From Nitrospirales bacterium (GTDB taxonomy: Bacteria; Nitrospirota; Nitrospiria; Nitrospirales; UBA8639), in the NCBI GenBank assembly GCA_021604005.1, contig BQIV01000017.1:1-64000 (forward strand): a stretch of 64,000 nt of DNA. The letters run 5' to 3'. Position 1 is the stretch's first letter, and every line of letters starts with the position of its first letter. Below, piece after piece: positions 1 to 8,695 of the stretch. The notes under the pieces are model-generated. The model had not been told where the DNA came from and ran no database searches. It was given only the letters and a program-made list of their open reading frames with translations. The position numbers and the translations under genes were made by a program.

Positions 1-74
1 CCCTTTAGCACACGTAAGACCAGGGCGGCTCGTCGTTTCGCGGTCCATCGTTCAATCGGTTCGTCCTGTCCCAT
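1..74 (-). CDS. Transposase N-terminus (IS3 OrfA-like), cut by window edge
   Basis: Only the first 24 codons are inside the window, starting at the ATG at 74 and running off the left edge. The readable start MGQDEPIERWTAKRRAALVL, followed by RVLKG, matches what I remember of the helix-turn-helix N-terminus of IS3-type transposase subunits. A good Shine-Dalgarno (GGAGG on the minus strand, about 79-84) precedes the ATG. The rest of the element lies outside, so its completeness cannot be judged. It marks the left border of the window as mobile DNA. Confidence 0.6.
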   Translation of the reverse strand, partial: MGQDEPIERWTAKRRAALVLRVLK

Positions 75-616
75 CGATTCCCTCCTTTAAGCAGTGGGTT
101 CTGTCTTAAAGGTGGTCTCACTTTCAAGGGGAGCAGTATAAACCTTCCTTATAATATTGAGGCGGTACCGCACGGAGTTCGTGGTATTTTACTGCTTGGA
201 ACGTATATGGACTCGCGATGCTTGTGTGCACAGAACATGTTCACATTTCGTGGTCACCTTATGGGTGAGGGAAGATGTGAACATGTTTTCGGCGCAGGAA
301 GATCTGCCATGGAAAGCCTAGCCACGATTGTTTCGTGTTCCATGCCATGATAAGAGGACAGCCTTAGTTGAACGTCTCGTTGCGGCCCACTCTTTGTATT
401 TCAGGTAGCCAGATGTGCAGACGTTCGTGATCCAACAGCCGTTTCGAGGTTTAACTCCGTGTGATCCTGCAAGTCGAAGACCCGATCACTATATAGTCTG
501 GCAATATGAAGAATTTGCGAAAAATGGAAAAGATAATTCCCCAGTCTGTTCACTCGTTTTGACAGTCTTTACACGGGTATGGTATCTAAAATTACATATT
601 CACAGGATGTTCGGTT
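75..616. other. Gene-free stretch with a long inverted repeat
   Basis: No credible gene is seen. The part next to the transposase start (about 100-160) would be where the end of an insertion sequence lies, but I cannot place a terminal repeat with certainty. A perfect 13-bp inverted repeat sits at 234-246 and 275-287. An open frame at 415-657 overlaps the next gene and has no recognisable product. Confidence 0.5.
234..287. repeat. Two-tier inverted repeat (13-bp perfect arms plus inner stem)
   Basis: AACATGTTCACAT at 234-246 is the exact reverse complement of ATGTGAACATGTT at 275-287. Inside the loop, TCACC (254-258) pairs with GGTGA (264-268) around a 5-base loop, so the whole segment can fold as a stem with an inner stem. 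The outer arm itself contains the palindrome AACATGTT. No T-run follows, so it does not look like a Rho-independent terminator. Operator, element end or structured RNA are all possible. Confidence 0.6.
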
Positions 617-838
617 ATGGAAGAAGACCAAGAAAACACACTTTTAGTTCGACGTGATAAAGATGGCGCCGTCACGCTCTATGCTGATGAAGATTGGGCT
701 ATAGAACGGGGCGTCGATCCGTCTGAGCTCATTACCGTCCCTATACCGCGGGAGCTCTTCGCATCGGGGACCGTCCAGCAACTCCGTGAGCATGCAGCGA
801 CATACCTGGAAACATTGAATGAGTCACAAGAATCCTAA
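617..838 (+). CDS. Small hypothetical protein (73 aa)
   Basis: An acidic 73-residue protein with no signal peptide or membrane segment. ATG at 617 has an AGGA about ten bases upstream. The sequence contains LLVRRDKDGAVTLYADEDW and a C-terminal helix-like part; I do not recognise the family. It is followed after 54 bases by another unrecognised gene on the same strand, so the two may be co-transcribed. Reality of the gene is supported by a clean start, plausible composition and lack of a better frame. Confidence 0.55.
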   Translation: MEEDQENTLLVRRDKDGAVTLYADEDWAIERGVDPSELITVPIPRELFASGTVQQLREHAATYLETLNESQES

Positions 839-892
839 CTTTTAGACGATTCCTTCTCACGGAACTTGCAACGTGTAGATAACGGATACCAC

Positions 893-2080
893 ATGCCAAC
901 GTTAGCCTATAATCATATTGAGTCATCTTTGAATGAGCTTCCCATTCAAAATCGCACAATGCTTCGCTTGTTGCTGCTCCAGTATTTCCCGCTGGCTCAA
1001 GAGGAAATTGAGTTTATGGCAGCAGACCAACCAGACTCCCGCTTTATGTCTGGCGAACAACCCAAAGAAAACCTGTTCTCAAAAGAAGCAATCGTGAACG
1101 TTTCAAATCGTGCATCACAGTATCAAACGTACCTTCGTCAAAAGCGAGAGCGGCCTGGGTTGCAAGTGGAATGCCTTGAGCAACTCATGGCATACACGGC
1201 CAAAGAACTCAAAGTGCTAGAACAATTAATGACGGAGGAATTTGCGATTGATCGGCACACACAAGATGACTATAAAACCCAAGCTATGACGGCTTTAGTC
1301 AAACAAAATCTGAGAAAACTGAGTCGCGCTTTTGAAGAAGGGGAGGTTTCCGACGAAGATTATCAAAAAAAACGGCTCCTCCTTGAGTACCAACTCCTCC
1401 TTAGAAGGCAGCAGCGACAACGACGACAACTCATGGCTGCCAAACAAGATTTCCAGCTCTCCGGAAAAAGCCCGCTCAAGGACCATGAGATTGCCCACAT
1501 ATGGGGTATTCCTCTAGGCAGCTTGGCCGCTCGAAAAGTCAAAGCACTTCACCTGTACTTAACCTCAATACAGAAATGCCTCCATAACACCAATGGTCAT
1601 TCCGAGGCATCAGGATCACCTGAAGCATCGGAAGTCAGGCCTGATTTTTGGCAGCAAACACTTCAAACACTATCCACACGGCCACTTGAACGATCCGTCG
1701 TCGCCTATGGAGGCCAGGAACGGACGGAGGAACAGCTTATGGAGAAGCTTGAAGCATTTGTCATGCGAAAATTTCCAGAAGAGGAGGAAACAAAGTTTTG
1801 GGCTTCAATAAGCAAAATCCATGACAGTGAACATGCTGGCATGTGGACGTCTCATGAGCGTGCAATTTACTCGTTACAACGTCTTTCGGCTATCCTAAAT
1901 GAAGTTGATCAATCAGACGAGGCGATTGCAGAGGACTTACAAAACAGGACAGCACCCCCAACTTCTGCAGAACAGCTCCCAGAACCTGAAGAGACAGAAG
2001 ATACGGGTGAACTCAACGAAGAAACAATTGGGATATTACAGAAATTGGTTGGAGAACTTGACGATAAGCGACGAACGTAA
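893..2080 (+). CDS. Hypothetical protein, charged and helical (about 395 aa)
   Basis: A long, clearly coding frame without a recognised domain. The N-terminal part (LNELPIQNRTMLRLLLLQYF) looks helical. Residues about 130-190 are rich in Lys, Arg and Gln and probably form a coiled coil. A segment near residue 210 (DHEIAHIWGIPLGSLAARKV) resembles a DNA-binding helix pair, but this is only suggestive. The C-terminus is rich in Glu. No signal peptide, so cytoplasmic. The frame is open back to a TTG at 866; I prefer the ATG at 893, though neither has a strong ribosome site. Function unknown. Confidence 0.7.
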   Translation: MPTLAYNHIESSLNELPIQNRTMLRLLLLQYFPLAQEEIEFMAADQPDSRFMSGEQPKENLFSKEAIVNVSNRASQYQTYLRQKRERPGLQVECLEQLMAYTAKELKVLEQLMTEEFAIDRHTQDDYKTQAMTALVKQNLRKLSRAFEEGEVSDEDYQKKRLLLEYQLLLRRQQRQRRQLMAAKQDFQLSGKSPLKDHEIAHIWGIPLGSLAARKVKALHLYLTSIQKCLHNTNGHSEASGSPEASEVRPDFWQQTLQTLSTRPLERSVVAYGGQERTEEQLMEKLEAFVMRKFPEEEETKFWASISKIHDSEHAGMWTSHERAIYSLQRLSAILNEVDQSDEAIAEDLQNRTAPPTSAEQLPEPEETEDTGELNEETIGILQKLVGELDDKRRT

Positions 2081-2142
2081 TCAATCGACACCAGCCCCAG
2101 GCCGTTCGGCCGATCAGACTATTTTCACCAAACTCTACATCA

Positions 2143-2282
2143 GGTCACCTCTAAAAACCAGGATTTTTTCGTGAGGGCAAGGAAGCCGCGCGCGCAAAAC
2201 CGCAGTGTATAGAGGCATACATGAGGATTTGAGCACGCGGCTGACGCCGCCATCGCGGAAAGGGACGGTTTTTAAAGGTACC
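2143..2282. mobile_element. MITE-like element with terminal inverted repeats
   Basis: The left end GGTCACCTCTAAAAACC (2143-2159) and the right end GGTTTTTAAAGGTACC (2267-2282) are inverted repeats with one mismatch and one gap. Inside, AGCCGCGCGC (from 2184) pairs with GCACGCGGCT (2233-2242) with one mismatch. The element is about 140 bp, has no gene and lies between convergent genes. A degenerate copy of its left 45 bp occurs near 45716. This is the layout of a non-autonomous element or a large palindromic intergenic repeat; no target duplication was established. Confidence 0.6.
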
Positions 2283-2321
2283 CATCACTCAGAACCAACG
2301 GTCTCGAGACAAGCACCTGGC

Positions 2322-3557
2322 TTACCCCCGCATACTTGACAGGATCTGCGTTGACCAGCCGATTGCTTCAATGTAGGCATTCTGAAGAACAGAAGGGTCA
2401 ATGTGCACACAAGACACGTCTTGCCACTTTCCTTGCTCAAAGGCAATCACGCAATCCAATACCTGCCCTAACAATCCTGTTCGCTCCAAAAGTGCCCCTT
2501 TCACTTCCGGCGATAATGGTAACGAGTCAAGGACTTCGGACAATTCACAATCAAAAAATCCATCCAGGACCGAAAATAAACCAATCGTAAAAAACTGATC
2601 GACGGCATCCTGCTGAAGCGCGCGTCCAAGTTGTTCGCACATAGAGGCACGAACCGTGGCCGTGACTAGTAATTCAAATGGTTTTTCCTCCATGCTGGCT
2701 AAGCTCATTAACGTGACCCACATCCTAAGCTTATCGATCCCCACCATACACGCCGCTTGCGCAATGGAATCAACCTTTCGGGGCAACCCGCAATATGCGG
2801 AGTTCACATATCGCAACAGTTTATAACTCAACGAGACATCGCTCTTGATTTCTTTTTCAATCTGGGTGATTTCAATATCACGTTCTTGTAATTTTGCAAG
2901 CAACATGAGAATTGCCATGCGATTCGCAGGCACCTTCGCCCCGGCAATGACATTCGGTTTACAAAAGAAATACCCTTGAAAATAATCAAACCCAAGACCT
3001 TGGCAAAATTCGAAGTCTTCATGGGTTTCAACTTTTTCAGCTAAGAGTTTCAGTGGATGTTGGCGGAGCCAGAGCACATGCTCTTCAATCTCTTCACGCG
3101 ACAACGCCATCACATCGACCTTGACGATATGCGCAATATCGACTAGCGGCTGCAAGGAATCATGATAAATAAAGTCGTCAAGCGCGATGGTGTATCCTTG
3201 CTTCGCTAACTCTGTGAGCGCTTCGATAATCGGCTCCGTCGGCTCAACATCTTCTAGAATCTCCAGCACAACTTGCTCTTTGGGCAATGTCTGACACAGC
3301 TGGCCCAAAATCAGATTAGCCGTGATGTTAATAAACGCGAGACGATTGCCAACGATCGGCTCCAGACCAATTTCCAACATCGCATTAAGCATGACATTGG
3401 CTGTCGCGGCATCCCCATCGACAAAATTGGCCTGATTCGCGCCTCCACCGCGATATAACAATTCGTAAGCAAACACGTCTACGCGACTTCCATATATTGG
3501 CTGACGCCCAACCAGCGCAGTCGTATTATTCACAGAGGAGGTATTAGTCATTGGCAT
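2322..3557 (-). CDS. EAL-HDOD signalling protein (YuxH type)
   Basis: A 411-residue cytoplasmic protein with an EAL domain (about 15-215) followed by an HDOD domain (about 215-400). The EAL signature is YELLYR with Glu32. Other family positions remain visible: FINIT, LEILEDVE, ALDDF, KVDVM, AEKVET and FQGYFF. Proteins of this layout are thought to act in cyclic-di-GMP signalling, often as regulators rather than phosphodiesterases; activity here cannot be read from sequence. The HDOD part contains the helical run typical of the fold (IEKEIKSDVSLSYKLLRYVN). The gene stands alone with an AT-rich upstream region and ends next to the MITE-like element. Confidence 0.85.
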   Translation of the reverse strand: MPMTNTSSVNNTTALVGRQPIYGSRVDVFAYELLYRGGGANQANFVDGDAATANVMLNAMLEIGLEPIVGNRLAFINITANLILGQLCQTLPKEQVVLEILEDVEPTEPIIEALTELAKQGYTIALDDFIYHDSLQPLVDIAHIVKVDVMALSREEIEEHVLWLRQHPLKLLAEKVETHEDFEFCQGLGFDYFQGYFFCKPNVIAGAKVPANRMAILMLLAKLQERDIEITQIEKEIKSDVSLSYKLLRYVNSAYCGLPRKVDSIAQAACMVGIDKLRMWVTLMSLASMEEKPFELLVTATVRASMCEQLGRALQQDAVDQFFTIGLFSVLDGFFDCELSEVLDSLPLSPEVKGALLERTGLLGQVLDCVIAFEQGKWQDVSCVHIDPSVLQNAYIEAIGWSTQILSSMRG

Positions 3558-3920
3558 AGAATACGGAACCTAGTAAATATGGACACAATTCATATGTGTT
3601 ACGATCGGTTACTCTATATATCGGTCATATATACTACGGAAATATAGTGAATACGATAAGATCATATGGATGTGCTATTTAACCCTATTTTGAGACTCCT
3701 TATCGGTATTTAAAATTCCTAGCTTGAGGAAAAGAGCGCGTCAACCGGTAAAAATAGGTGAAAAAGTAACACAGTCTCTTTTAGCACGTATTTGGCTTCC
3801 AAATAATTTCTCTCTATGACGTTTTTCCCGTAAGCAGAATTGAGAGAACGCCCAGACCTATGGTATAGAGAGGTGATCGAGTATTGCCAAAGACTATCGA
3901 AACGGGTGTCATTCGTACGT
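3558..3920. other. AT-rich intergenic region before tRNA-Met
   Basis: No gene is seen. The stretch next to the EAL-HDOD gene (3590-3700) is AT-rich with TATATA-type words and must carry that gene's promoter on the minus strand and probably the tRNA promoter on the plus strand. I could not assign convincing -35/-10 pairs. Confidence 0.45.
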
Positions 3921-3996
3921 GGCGGTGTAGCTCAGGTGGTAGAGCAGCGGACTCATAAGCCGCGGGCCGGGGGTTCGAGACCCTCCACCGCCACCA
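3921..3996 (+). tRNA. tRNA-Met (anticodon CAT), CCA encoded
   Basis: A 76-base cloverleaf. Acceptor arms GGCGGTG (3921-3927) and CACCGCC (3986-3992) pair fully, followed by A and an encoded CCA. The D arm is GCTC/GAGC, the T arm contains GGTTCGAGACC, and the anticodon loop reads CTCATAA. CAT can mean elongator Met, initiator Met or lysidine-modified Ile2. The first base pair is G-C, which argues against an initiator, and the body looks most like elongator Met. The anticodon stem GCGGA/GCCGC has an A-G mismatch at its loop-closing pair (31-39). Confidence 0.9.
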
Positions 3997-4108
3997 TTCC
4001 TTCTTTCAGCCCACAGCATTACCAACTCTCCAAGAAATAGTGCCACGAACCGTCTTCCCTCCTTTTGTGGTATTTACCTCCAGGTATCAATGACGCCACA
4101 CTGATTCG

Positions 4109-4522
4109 ATGAACACCGTTCCGCGGAAATGGATAAAAGGATTAGTCGGGGGTATGGCAGGACTCCTTGCCTGGACCCTTTCACTCCATATAGTACCGGT
4201 GCAACTTGACGCTCAACAGAAAACCATTGGCCAATGCCATACCCCAACCATCAATCAACAGATCTTTCAAAGTATGACAGAGGGTATCGTGACGCACATG
4301 TGGAATAATGGGATTATTCTCTCCATTACCGTCTCAGAAGACTGGAATTCATTAAGTCCGCATTCGCAAGAACATCTCTATCGTGCTCTTGGATGCCTCG
4401 CCCATGGAAAGCGCGTAGCCTTTCAGATCATTCCATCGTGGATTCGCGCATTAGGAGGACCCGTACCACACGCAACCTCGCCAGGCAGTACCACTAACAT
4501 CTATCAGGCCAACCAATTGTAA
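4109..4522 (+). CDS. Secreted or membrane-anchored hypothetical protein (137 aa)
   Basis: The N-terminus MNTVPRKWIKGLVGGMAGLL continues with a hydrophobic stretch and an Ala-Gln junction near residue 35, as in a signal peptide or anchor. The mature part includes CHTPTINQQIFQSMTEGIV and two Cys residues (in GQCHT and LGCLA) that could form a disulphide. I do not recognise the family. It lies just after tRNA-Met and converges on the methyltransferase gene with a gap of 16 bases. The start at 4109 is the first ATG; no strong ribosome site is visible. Confidence 0.6.
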   Translation: MNTVPRKWIKGLVGGMAGLLAWTLSLHIVPVQLDAQQKTIGQCHTPTINQQIFQSMTEGIVTHMWNNGIILSITVSEDWNSLSPHSQEHLYRALGCLAHGKRVAFQIIPSWIRALGGPVPHATSPGSTTNIYQANQL

Positions 4523-4538
4523 GAAGACAGAGAAAAAA

Positions 4539-6032
4539 TTAGAAGTGTGCGGACGACTGCATTTCCGCGAGTGATTCGTGGTAGTACGCGGCTAACCAAT
4601 CATCATGACCAGAATCCACAAGCATCAATTGTCGTTGATCGTAGGTATTCGCCCAGTAGATATACGTGAATGGCCCACTCCGTCCCAATTCAATGTGCAT
4701 CGCACGGCCGTCAGACTCATGAAACGTTTGTTCTTCCTGAATTGAACGATCCGGTAAGGCAGACCACACCTCCTGAGCGGCAATGGTATGATTTTCATAA
4801 GCAGGAATGGGGTCTTGCGAAGGAGTTGGATCCTCATTTCCCCATATCTGCTGAATCGATTCTAGAACGTCTGACTCCGACATCTGTGCAAAGCGTGTCC
4901 AGCTCTGAACAATGATCGAAGCATCACGTACGCTTCCCAGTAACATTCCATGAAATCCAGCAGTCGTTGTCACCCATCCATAGGCAAGAGCCTTTCGCCA
5001 TATCCCGACTTGTAACGTACAAGATCCAATCACCTGATTGAGTTGAACATCGTGAGACATCGCGCCTTGCACAACATTTAAGGCGGCGCTCAGGTGAGCT
5101 GCCGTGTCGCCGGAACAGTCATAGAGGCTTTGCCCTTCTTTCCATTCGGGCTCCTCATGCCACGCCAATGTCCGCTCCTGTCCTTGACGAACAAGCTCAT
5201 ACAACGGTCCGTCTTCTACCTGCACCCCAACCATGTCATACCCTAATAACGACGGCGTCGACATAGGGTAAAATTCTCGCCGTGCAAACGCCCGTTGAAG
5301 CAACAGTCTGCGTCCTAGATGCCGCGTTTTTTCACAAAGGACCATCTTCCCAGTCGGAGACATGAGACCGCATAGGGCATCGATACGTTCTCCAATACCT
5401 GTGGCTTCTTCAACCGCAAGCTGACGGGCTGAGTCATGACTTCGTGCAAACGTATTCCAATCTGCACTAGAGAGCCCTGGAGAGTCTTCAGCTTGAAACA
5501 AGGCATGCGTCGAGACAATGCAGTCATGCGTTCCCGTCATCGCATCATAGGGAATCTGACGGCATTCAAAACGAATATTCCGTAACCCGCGGTGAGACAC
5601 TTGATTCGAGGCAGCTTCAATAGAATGCGATGAACGATCAATACCCAGAAATTCTATGTCCGGAAACAGGGAAGCCCAAAACGTGGTCAAAATGCCAACC
5701 CCACACCCAAAATCAAGCACACGTCGCACTGTGAAGAGTCGCTGAGCAATGGCGACGCCAACTTCAGCAAAGAAGTTATACCGTTGGCTATACAACACGG
5801 GAAGGATATCTGCATTCGCCGCTAAATCGTAAAATTGAATATCTGCGGTTGGGTCAGTTTGATCTTGTCGATACTGAATCAATTGATGAAGAGACGACAG
5901 ATCTGTTGGCGACAGCACGTTCCGCTGCCACGCAAAGTAATCAGCTTCATCCTTGAACAGTTTGAGTCCCCACGACTGCAAATGCTGCTCAATCCGATGC
6001 GAAAGTTCAACGCGCGAAAGTGGAGTACCCAT
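4539..6032 (-). CDS. Class I SAM-dependent methyltransferase (497 aa)
   Basis: Residues about 105-113 read VLDFGCGVG, the SAM-binding motif I, followed by LGID (Asp132), which binds the ribose. The core runs to about residue 240; an N-terminal part of 100 residues and a C-terminal part of 250 residues are extra and not recognised. The substrate is unknown. No membrane segment. The gene runs in the same direction as the upstream ProA-like gene, 114 bases away, so they may share a transcript. The C-terminal extension could hold the acceptor site or a second domain. Confidence 0.75.
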   Translation of the reverse strand: MGTPLSRVELSHRIEQHLQSWGLKLFKDEADYFAWQRNVLSPTDLSSLHQLIQYRQDQTDPTADIQFYDLAANADILPVLYSQRYNFFAEVGVAIAQRLFTVRRVLDFGCGVGILTTFWASLFPDIEFLGIDRSSHSIEAASNQVSHRGLRNIRFECRQIPYDAMTGTHDCIVSTHALFQAEDSPGLSSADWNTFARSHDSARQLAVEEATGIGERIDALCGLMSPTGKMVLCEKTRHLGRRLLLQRAFARREFYPMSTPSLLGYDMVGVQVEDGPLYELVRQGQERTLAWHEEPEWKEGQSLYDCSGDTAAHLSAALNVVQGAMSHDVQLNQVIGSCTLQVGIWRKALAYGWVTTTAGFHGMLLGSVRDASIIVQSWTRFAQMSESDVLESIQQIWGNEDPTPSQDPIPAYENHTIAAQEVWSALPDRSIQEEQTFHESDGRAMHIELGRSGPFTYIYWANTYDQRQLMLVDSGHDDWLAAYYHESLAEMQSSAHF

Positions 6033-6146
6033 AGGTCAAAATACGGCAGACGTCATGCCAAGCCTTCGGTCAAGAGAAGGCACGCAACAAATGTGACACG
6101 CAAATCACGGCTCCAGGATTCATCATCTGCGATTAGGAGTAACAAG

Positions 6147-7502
6147 TTAAAATTTGGATGATAACATCATGGCATCTTGATAGGTCTGGGGCACTGGATG
6201 CGGTTGTTGGAGTTGTCCCGTTCCAAGTACAATAAACTTTTCAGTCGTCAATGTCTCAAAGGTCACGGGGCCACGCGCATGAAAATGCGTAGTATTCATC
6301 CCAACTTCAGGTCCTAGCCCCAACTGCTCACCGCTATGAAGGCGTGTCGACGCATTCACCAGCACAGCGCTGGAATCGACTTCTTGCACAAACCGCATGG
6401 CCGTCTCATAATTCCGCGTCACAATCGAATCCGTGTGCCCCGGGCTGAATTGCGCAATGTGGGCAAGGGCTTCATCCAGATCATTGACGACTTTGATGTT
6501 CATCGATAACGATTGATATTTCTTGCTCCAGTCTTTCTCGGTCGCCTCTTTAATCCCCAAATGGCCGGTCATTGCCATGATGCCCATAATCGACACCGTC
6601 TTTGGACAGCCCGTAAGCGTCACCTTAAATTCGTCTAGCAAACGCCGCATTAATCCTGGAAGAAGATGCCGGACAACTTTTTGATTGATCAGTACCGTAT
6701 CGGCGGCATTGGATGCCTCGGGATTTTGGACTTTCGCATTCACCACGATGGTTTGAGCCAACGGAATATCAACATCGCCATCCACATACACATGCGACAG
6801 ACCACCGTCGTACCCCAAAACGGGCACTTTCGCTTGCTCTAAAATACCTTTTCGCAGAGACGTTTTCCCTCGAGGAATGACCGCATCTATATATGACACC
6901 AACCGGACCAATTCTAAGGCAGCCTCCGGCTGTGGCCGGTCGATAAATGTCATCACACCGTCCGGCAGGCCACTCTCAGAGCCAGCCGTGATGAAACACT
7001 CTGCAATGGCCGTGTTGGTATACAACCATTCACTGCCTCCTCGATAGAGACAGACGTTTCCGGTTTTTAGGCACATGGCAAAGGCTTCGATCATGACATG
7101 CGGGGCCATATCCGAAATAACCGCAATGACCCCCAGCGGCGCCCGGACACGACCAACGTGCATCCCATCGACCGTCATCCACATTGAGGACATATCTCCA
7201 ATGGGGTCCGGATAGTCGATAACCCGTCTGAACCATTCCATCATCTGCTCCAACGACTCCTCGGTCACTCGAACACGTTCTACCATTTGACGGTATACTT
7301 GCTTATCGATATCTTTGGAAATCTGCTCCAAGTCCTGCCGGTTCGCCTCAAGAATGCTCTGTTTCTTTTCAGAAAACGCTGAAAGCATGGCGTCGAGCCC
7401 TTGGGCTTTGGCTTGGCTAGAAAGACGGGCAAAAGGCCGCGCCGCCGCTTTTGCTTTCTTCGCTAGACCTTGAATATATAATTTCGCCGGAATTTCAACC
7501 AT
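6147..7502 (-). CDS. ProA-like aldehyde dehydrogenase, catalytic Cys replaced by Ser
   Basis: Clearly related to glutamate-5-semialdehyde dehydrogenase (ProA): CLKTGN..LYRGGSE (about 144-158), DAVIPRGKTSL (206-216), VVNAKVQNP (253-261) and HARGPVTFETLTTEKF near the C-terminus align along the length. At the position of the family's catalytic Cys (usual PGVCNA) the protein has PEASNA with Ser264, read from a TCC codon. At 451 residues it is longer than typical ProA (about 417). The usual ProA step reduces glutamyl phosphate in proline synthesis; without the Cys thiol this activity is doubtful. It may be a paralogue with another substrate or a non-enzymatic role. No proB is adjacent. Confidence 0.8.
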   Translation of the reverse strand: MVEIPAKLYIQGLAKKAKAAARPFARLSSQAKAQGLDAMLSAFSEKKQSILEANRQDLEQISKDIDKQVYRQMVERVRVTEESLEQMMEWFRRVIDYPDPIGDMSSMWMTVDGMHVGRVRAPLGVIAVISDMAPHVMIEAFAMCLKTGNVCLYRGGSEWLYTNTAIAECFITAGSESGLPDGVMTFIDRPQPEAALELVRLVSYIDAVIPRGKTSLRKGILEQAKVPVLGYDGGLSHVYVDGDVDIPLAQTIVVNAKVQNPEASNAADTVLINQKVVRHLLPGLMRRLLDEFKVTLTGCPKTVSIMGIMAMTGHLGIKEATEKDWSKKYQSLSMNIKVVNDLDEALAHIAQFSPGHTDSIVTRNYETAMRFVQEVDSSAVLVNASTRLHSGEQLGLGPEVGMNTTHFHARGPVTFETLTTEKFIVLGTGQLQQPHPVPQTYQDAMMLSSKF

Positions 7503-7844
7503 CGTTCACATCCCCTTCTTCCCATAACAGTGGAACGGTTCACCGGACAAACGTGTGGACTATACAGAGGCACAAACAAGGGAGTCAAAGAAATGCAACA
7601 GAACAGTTTCAACTGATCCTCCCCCTATGCTCCCTACCAGAGTCTTTACGTGCTTGAATTCATGAAGACTCTATGCTAATCTTTCTAAGTTTGTGAATGT
7701 AAAAGTCTTTTCGTAAAGTCTTCTCAGCCACCTGGCAACTTTTCTTTCTCGAACACGGATCAGCATAGCCAAGAATATTCTGTCACGAACTCGTGATAAT
7801 AATTGTTTTTTCCAATTACATGAAAGGGGGTGGGAAAGCTTTTT
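7503..7844. other. Divergent intergenic region, leader of the rpsB operon
   Basis: No gene is accepted here. The region separates the ProA-like gene (minus) from rpsB (plus) and must hold promoters for both. A possible rpsB promoter is listed separately. The 160 bases from the proposed promoter to rpsB form a long leader that might be structured, as ribosomal protein leaders often are, but I did not find a known motif. Confidence 0.45.
7654..7682 (+). promoter_or_regulatory. Possible sigma-70-type promoter of rpsB operon
   Basis: TTGAAT (7654-7659) and TAATCT (7677-7682) are separated by exactly 17 bases, with a TGC just before the second box. The match to consensus is partial (four of six and three of six), so this is a weak prediction. 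Confidence 0.3.
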
Positions 7845-8624
7845 ATGGTAACGATTAAATCTCTCTTGGAAGCCGGCGTACATTTTGGGCATCAAACGAA
7901 TCGATGGGACCCCAAAATGAAACCCTATATTTTTGGCGAACGAAACGGCATTTATATTATCGATCTGCAAATCACCCTGCATCTGTTTACAAAGGCCTAT
8001 CACTTTGTGCGAGATACGGTCGCTTCCGGTGAGTCGGTGTTATTTGTCGGTACAAAACGCCAGGCCATGGATATCGTCGAAGAAGAAGCCACGCGATGTG
8101 ACATGTTCTACGTCAACCAACGATGGTTGGGTGGGATGCTCACCAACTTCCAAACACTTCGAAAAAGCATCGGACAGCTCAAAAAACTCGAAGCGGCCGA
8201 AACTGACGGCACCTATGAACGACTCAAGAAAAAAGAAATCGTCCGCATGGAAAAAGAGCGGGGCAAGTTACAGAAATACCTTAACGGAATCAAGGAAATG
8301 TCAAGCCTTCCAGGCTGCATTTTTGTCCTTGATACCAGAATTCAGCATATCGCCGTGAAAGAAGCGAATCGTTTGGGAATTCCGGTCATTGCGATTGTTG
8401 ACACAAATTGCGACCCCCATGGAATTGACTATCCCATTCCTGGGAACGATGATGCGATCCGTTCACTTAAACTCTTTTCAGCAAGCATTGCCGATGCCTG
8501 TCTCGAAGGCATTGAACTTCGCAAGAAGCAGGAACAGTCGACTGAAGGCGAAGATGGCGTCATGGCGGAAATGCTCTCGGTCAGAACTGCGACTGACAGT
8601 ACGGAAAGTGTACAAACGCCCTAA
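7845..8624 (+). CDS. rpsB: 30S ribosomal protein S2
   Basis: Typical S2: [17 protein letters not shown] at the start, [21 protein letters not shown], and [21 protein letters not shown] in the second half. The frame is open to a GTG at 7830, but the family begins close to the [10 protein letters not shown] motif, so I take the ATG at 7845 (259 residues); a purine-rich stretch (7823-7838) precedes it. The C-terminus has a short acidic, Ser/Thr-rich tail. First gene of the conserved order rpsB-tsf-pyrH-frr. Confidence 0.97.
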   Translation: MVTIKSLLEAGVHFGHQTNRWDPKMKPYIFGERNGIYIIDLQITLHLFTKAYHFVRDTVASGESVLFVGTKRQAMDIVEEEATRCDMFYVNQRWLGGMLTNFQTLRKSIGQLKKLEAAETDGTYERLKKKEIVRMEKERGKLQKYLNGIKEMSSLPGCIFVLDTRIQHIAVKEANRLGIPVIAIVDTNCDPHGIDYPIPGNDDAIRSLKLFSASIADACLEGIELRKKQEQSTEGEDGVMAEMLSVRTATDSTESVQTP

Positions 8625-8695
8625 CGTATAGTCCTGTGTATCATAACATAGCGTAACGACTCACACCTACACATACAAAAAGGAGAGGTTCACTC

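Noticed and set aside
415-657. 80-codon frame before the first small gene
   Set aside because: It overlaps the start of the better gene at 617, lacks a ribosome site and its composition is not protein-like.
7671-8003. Minus-strand open frame over the rpsB leader and start
   Set aside because: It overlaps the 5' end of rpsB on the other strand, has no ribosome site and no recognisable motif; it is a shadow frame.
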